This document shows, one piece after another, positions 60,843-64,000 of a stretch of DNA of 64,000 nt. Source of the DNA: Nymphalis io (Eukaryota; Arthropoda; Insecta; Lepidoptera; Nymphalidae). The number at the start of each line of letters is the position of its first letter. Position 1 is the first letter of the stretch. The stretch spans positions 11,098,001 to 11,162,000 of the forward strand of contig NC_065918.1 of NCBI RefSeq assembly GCF_905147045.1, in the 5' to 3' direction. A program made the translations under genes and the position numbers. The notes under the pieces are model-generated. The model saw only the letters and a list, made by a program, of their open reading frames with translations. It was not told the origin of the DNA and ran no database searches.

Positions 60843-61102
60843 CGGCGAGAGGGTTTTGTGCAGACCTGTCAATGTGCGTACCACCCACTCTCCATCTATT
60901 CTACCGCCACACAGCAATCCTTTGTATTCATACGTTCCAGTTAGAATGGTGAGGGAGCCAATGTAATTATAGGCACATGACACTTTGCATTCCGTGTTTG
61001 GCAGCGCATTGCGGGGTAATTGGTTTATATTGAATACAGACCAGGTATCTATGGGTGAGTGATGGTGCTGTACCATCAGGTGAGCCATTTGCTCATATGC
61101 TT
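60843..61102 (+). repeat. Repeat B copy, diverged
   Basis: GAGGGTTTTGTGCAGACCTG, GCGTACCACCCACTC, TTCTACCGCCACACAGCAAT, ATGGTGAGGGAGCCAATGTA, ATTATAGGCACATGACA and GTACCATCAGGTGAGCCATT appear in order. The minus-strand frame 60831-61088 is its shadow. Confidence 0.68.
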
Positions 61103-62349
61103 ACAAACATTATTTTTAAACGAGGTTTTGCATGGATTTTTCCATGATATATACAATAACGTTAAAAATATTTAAATAATTAATTCCTAAAGCATAATTC
61201 GTATCAAAACAAATACCAGTAAAATTCATGTTATACGTACAACATCGGTTATAAAACGTAGTCAAATATGGCTCGCTCGTAAACGTGATGTTATGTAGTG
61301 TGGTGGGCAGCACGTGGGTGGACTGGATTGGGGTTTGAACTCGTCGGATGCAGTTTGATGACCCATTTCGATGTACATGCATTTGCTACGATTCTTATAC
61401 GATTTGTCCTTAAGCCTTAAGCTGATTGACTTGTAAAAATCACAAACAGCTCGTATCATGTTCGTTGTAATGCTTTTAGAATTATGTTAAGTAGAATAAA
61501 ATGTATAGTTATGTTATTCTAAAATGTAATACAATTAAAAGTGGATAATAATTATGACATTTAAAATAATTTTATGTATTACGTTTAATTAAATATTACT
61601 AGTAATTATGAATATACAAGAAAGCAGTGCTAAGCTTTTGTTTCGTGTTTATCAATAGTTTTTATTTTGTTCTGTAGCTTTAATTTTTTAACGAAAATAT
61701 TGGAAATATGAGTAGAAGACAAATGTTCGAAACATGTAAATTCATATAATGATTTCCTCAAATTTATGAATAATGCTAGTGGTCGAATTTTAGCTACCGG
61801 GCGATCACTAGCTGTTTCAAATCCATCAAAATTTTGATACTATCAATCCATAATCATGCGTTATCAACTAACACCAGGAAAGTAATGACAATGACATGTA
61901 ATAGTTCAACTTATATTTTATAAAATTGTAGAAAATGCCCGCTATGCCGCATGATCATTGTGTTTTTCTTATAAAATAAATAAAAAAGTATCTTCTTTTT
62001 TCCTTTCAGAGTACAATTGACTGACGAGTAGGGATATCAAATTTCATTAGAATCCGTCTAACTGTGCCTGATTGAGGTACGAATCTAAACACGCAAACTT
62101 TCGCATTTATAATTTAACTAAGTTAAGCACATATATATTTATTGATAAGATTTTATAAAACTCAATTACAAAAATAATAAGTTAAAGAAAAATAGAAAAT
62201 GTTTTTCTTCCAAATTTCAATGCAAAGACGGCTTAAGTTTTAATAGCAATCTAATATTTATTATTCGAAACATTTAAAGCGTAGGAAGGAGAAAACAAAA
62301 TAATATCTTCCATCTTTTTCAACCTCGTCGTCTTGACTTCGCACAGATG
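61103..62349. other. AT-rich non-coding stretch
   Basis: A GC-richer patch at 61260-61380 gives two overlapping minus-strand frames, neither convincing. Nothing else is seen. Confidence 0.3.
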
Positions 62350-62616
62350 CGCCAGATGCCCCAGAGGCTAGAACGCGTGAATTTGAACCGATGATCGTGG
62401 GTTCAATTCAAGCCAAGGCAAGCACCACTGAATTTTCATTTATCTCTCTGCTTTATAATTTATCTCGTGCTTGACAAACATCGGGAGGAAACCTGCATAT
62501 GTCTAATTTCACTGAAATTTTGGGGCAGCGCTGTGGAATAAGCTGCAAACTTTTTCTTTAAAAAAAGAAGAGGAGGTGCCCAGAAGTGGGACATTCATAG
62601 GCTGTTACTAACTAAC
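62350..62616 (+). mobile_element. Metulj-type SINE, diverged with deletions
   Basis: GATGCCCCAGAGGCTAGAAC, GCGTGAAT, CGATGATCGTGGGTTCAATT, GCAAGCACCACTGAATTTTC, TCTCGTGCTTGACA, GGAGGAAACCTGCATATGTC and AGTGGGACATTCATAGGCTG follow family order. Part of the body between the TCACTGAAATTTTG and GGGGCAGCG segments is deleted, and the B box is disrupted by a small insertion. Confidence 0.75.
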
Positions 62617-63562
62617 TTATCATGATCATTATATTGAGACAAACTTATCTTGATAATTTCAAACCCTGCGCCTTATAAAATTGCTGATTGTATTTATAAC
62701 AATAAACATGAGAGAGTTTCTTGAGAGTTGTTTGTTTGCTTGTTGCGCTTTCATGTCTTAACTGCGATCAAAATCGATCATCATAAAATTTTGCATTCGC
62801 GTTGTCAGGGATACAGACTAACATCTGACCTCCCCTACCTTCTTACACTGGAGAAATCGCGGGCGGAAAGTATGTAATAATATTATAGTTATGACTTCTT
62901 GTCATTCGTGTTTCAATATTTCACTGGAACAAATCCAATCTTATTACAATTTGCTCGGGGGACTAATAAGAACGGAACTTCGATATAGGCTTTGTATAAA
63001 GGCACGTGTCAAATACAGCGTTTAAACCAACGTCTTCATAAGATGTAACGAAATTGTTGCATCAAAGATGGAAGCCATAGAAGGCACTTTCAAGTGCATA
63101 TGTTCAGGTCGTTGGCTTATTAACTTCATAAATCATAAATGAAACACCAATAAAGCAAATAATTGGAAGAACGCTTACACCGACAAAATTGTCAGGTAAT
63201 TTTCACGAGTACTGAAAATTATTCAATCTATCCAAACAAATTTCAACCGTGTATTGCAGAAGAAATAAAGTTCAATATTTATATCAGGGTTTTTGGATAT
63301 TTAAATTAAGCCACGGATGACGGAAAATCGTTTGTGTGATATTGAAATTAGGGTCTATTTTGGATTAAATGGTTGGAAACAATGATGTGTATTTTATTAT
63401 CCAACAACCTGTGAATCGGCCAATAAACCTTTGTGGCGATCAATTTGTTGGACAATAACTAAACAATAGATTTGATTGTTTTTGAAAGCAATGACCGGAA
63501 GACTCTTTTTAAAACCATTTAAGTATTTTTTTAATTTACCGAGAATAACGTTTAATAAACAC
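62617..63562. other. AT-rich non-coding stretch
   Basis: A short GAAATCGCGGGCGGAAAGTA (about 62855-62874) recalls Helitron-type termini without the CTAGT end. Nothing else is seen. Confidence 0.3.
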
Positions 63563-63681
63563 AGTTTGAAGGGTGAGTGAGCCAGTGGTTGATGGTGCAT
63601 TGATGATGGTAATAATATTTGTAACAGTGCCAATGTCTATGGGCGATGGTGACCACTTAAGATCAGGTGGTCAATAATAAA
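63563..63681 (+). repeat. Repeat B 3' fragment
   Basis: AGTTTGAAGGGTGAGTGAGC, CAGTGCCAATGTCTATGGGC and GACCACTTAAGATCAGGTGG, then an A-rich end; the middle is deleted. The minus-strand frame 63397-63633 overlaps it. Confidence 0.68.
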
Positions 63682-64000
63682 AAATATATATATTAAGATA
63701 TAATATCTCAGTCCGCGAGATCCGAGTCCGAATTCTATCATTATAAATTTTAGTTTCGAAAGAATAAGTTTATTACTGATGATAAGAAATATGTATACTG
63801 TTTTGTCTGTCACATATTTACAAAATCATATTCCTATTCAGATCTTTATTAATAATAGTATATAATAATAATATTTATATGAGAATTATGGGTGGAAGTA
63901 ACGATGCGTTCTAGCGTTATTTTATAGCACTATTTAAAAACGGAAGCTAAAGTAAAATACTTTTTTAAAGTACTTTAGCTAGGTTTTATAATCGTAGTGC
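63682..64000. other. AT-rich right edge with a small inverted repeat
   Basis: AGCTAAAGTA (63945-63954) is exactly inverted at 63971-63980 (TACTTTAGCT). It could be a transposon end cut by the window edge, but arms this short occur by chance. Confidence 0.3.

Noticed and set aside
60831..61088. Similar minus-strand frames at 7296-7553 and 60831-61088.
   Set aside because: Both are antisense shadows of repeat B copies; the similarity is that of the repeat.
63945..63980. 10-bp inverted repeat near the right edge as a transposon terminus.
   Set aside because: Arms are short and AT-rich, and no element body or target duplication is visible within the window.

Overview
The window is AT-rich (roughly 70% A+T by eye), non-coding-dominated eukaryotic DNA from a lepidopteran, most probably a nymphalid butterfly. 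The main evidence is several copies of a tRNA-headed SINE of the Metulj type, other dispersed repeats typical of butterfly genomes, a decayed Helitron, and tails of two non-LTR retrotransposons. There is no bacterial-style gene organisation. Nearly all open frames of 60-110 codons look like chance or repeat-derived frames.

The one convincing host-gene segment is a 32-codon first coding exon on the minus strand at 1359-1454. It encodes an acidic N-terminus with the WLGEL..LT signature of the MRL (Mig-10/RIAM/lamellipodin) family, called pico in Drosophila. It ends in phase 0 at a usable splice donor. An in-frame stop lies just upstream of the ATG, directly beside a possible acceptor. The gene therefore continues off the left edge, and the ~62 kb to the right is probably its 5' intron(s) and upstream regulatory DNA. 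Any 5' UTR exons should lie on the minus strand in this window. Candidates are the isolated GC-rich blocks at about 11.4, 24.9, 27.6-27.8 and 38.4-38.56 kb, all unproven.

Repeat layout, left to right: repeat C (2732-2872) and a LINE C-terminal remnant (2953-3126); repeat B then a SINE with clean target-site duplications (7318-7995); a SINE head (13633-13700); an R1-like LINE 3' end (14375-14860); repeat B (15413) and a SINE tail (16034); a minus-strand SINE with duplications (18726-19061); repeat C carrying a snapback hairpin (20011-20116); the Helitron (20760-22016); a repeat C copy split by a nested SINE (29007-29620); repeat B (32455); a Val-like-tRNA-headed SINE (34057-34324); a diverged SINE and repeat B (39101-40437); repeat C (41974); repeat B (46194); a SINE tail (49218); repeat C (52372); an intact SINE with a 13-bp duplication (56726-57063); repeat B (60843); a diverged SINE (62350); repeat B (63563).

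The most unusual structures are an inverted templated duplication (20066-20112), two near-perfect short hairpins (9956-9988, 53566-53608), a canonical four-tract G-quadruplex motif beside a hairpin in a GC-rich open-frame island (38427-38484), and a second G-rich island with a candidate exon (27613-27749). No CRISPR array, operon, functional tRNA/rRNA gene or complete protein-coding gene is visible.
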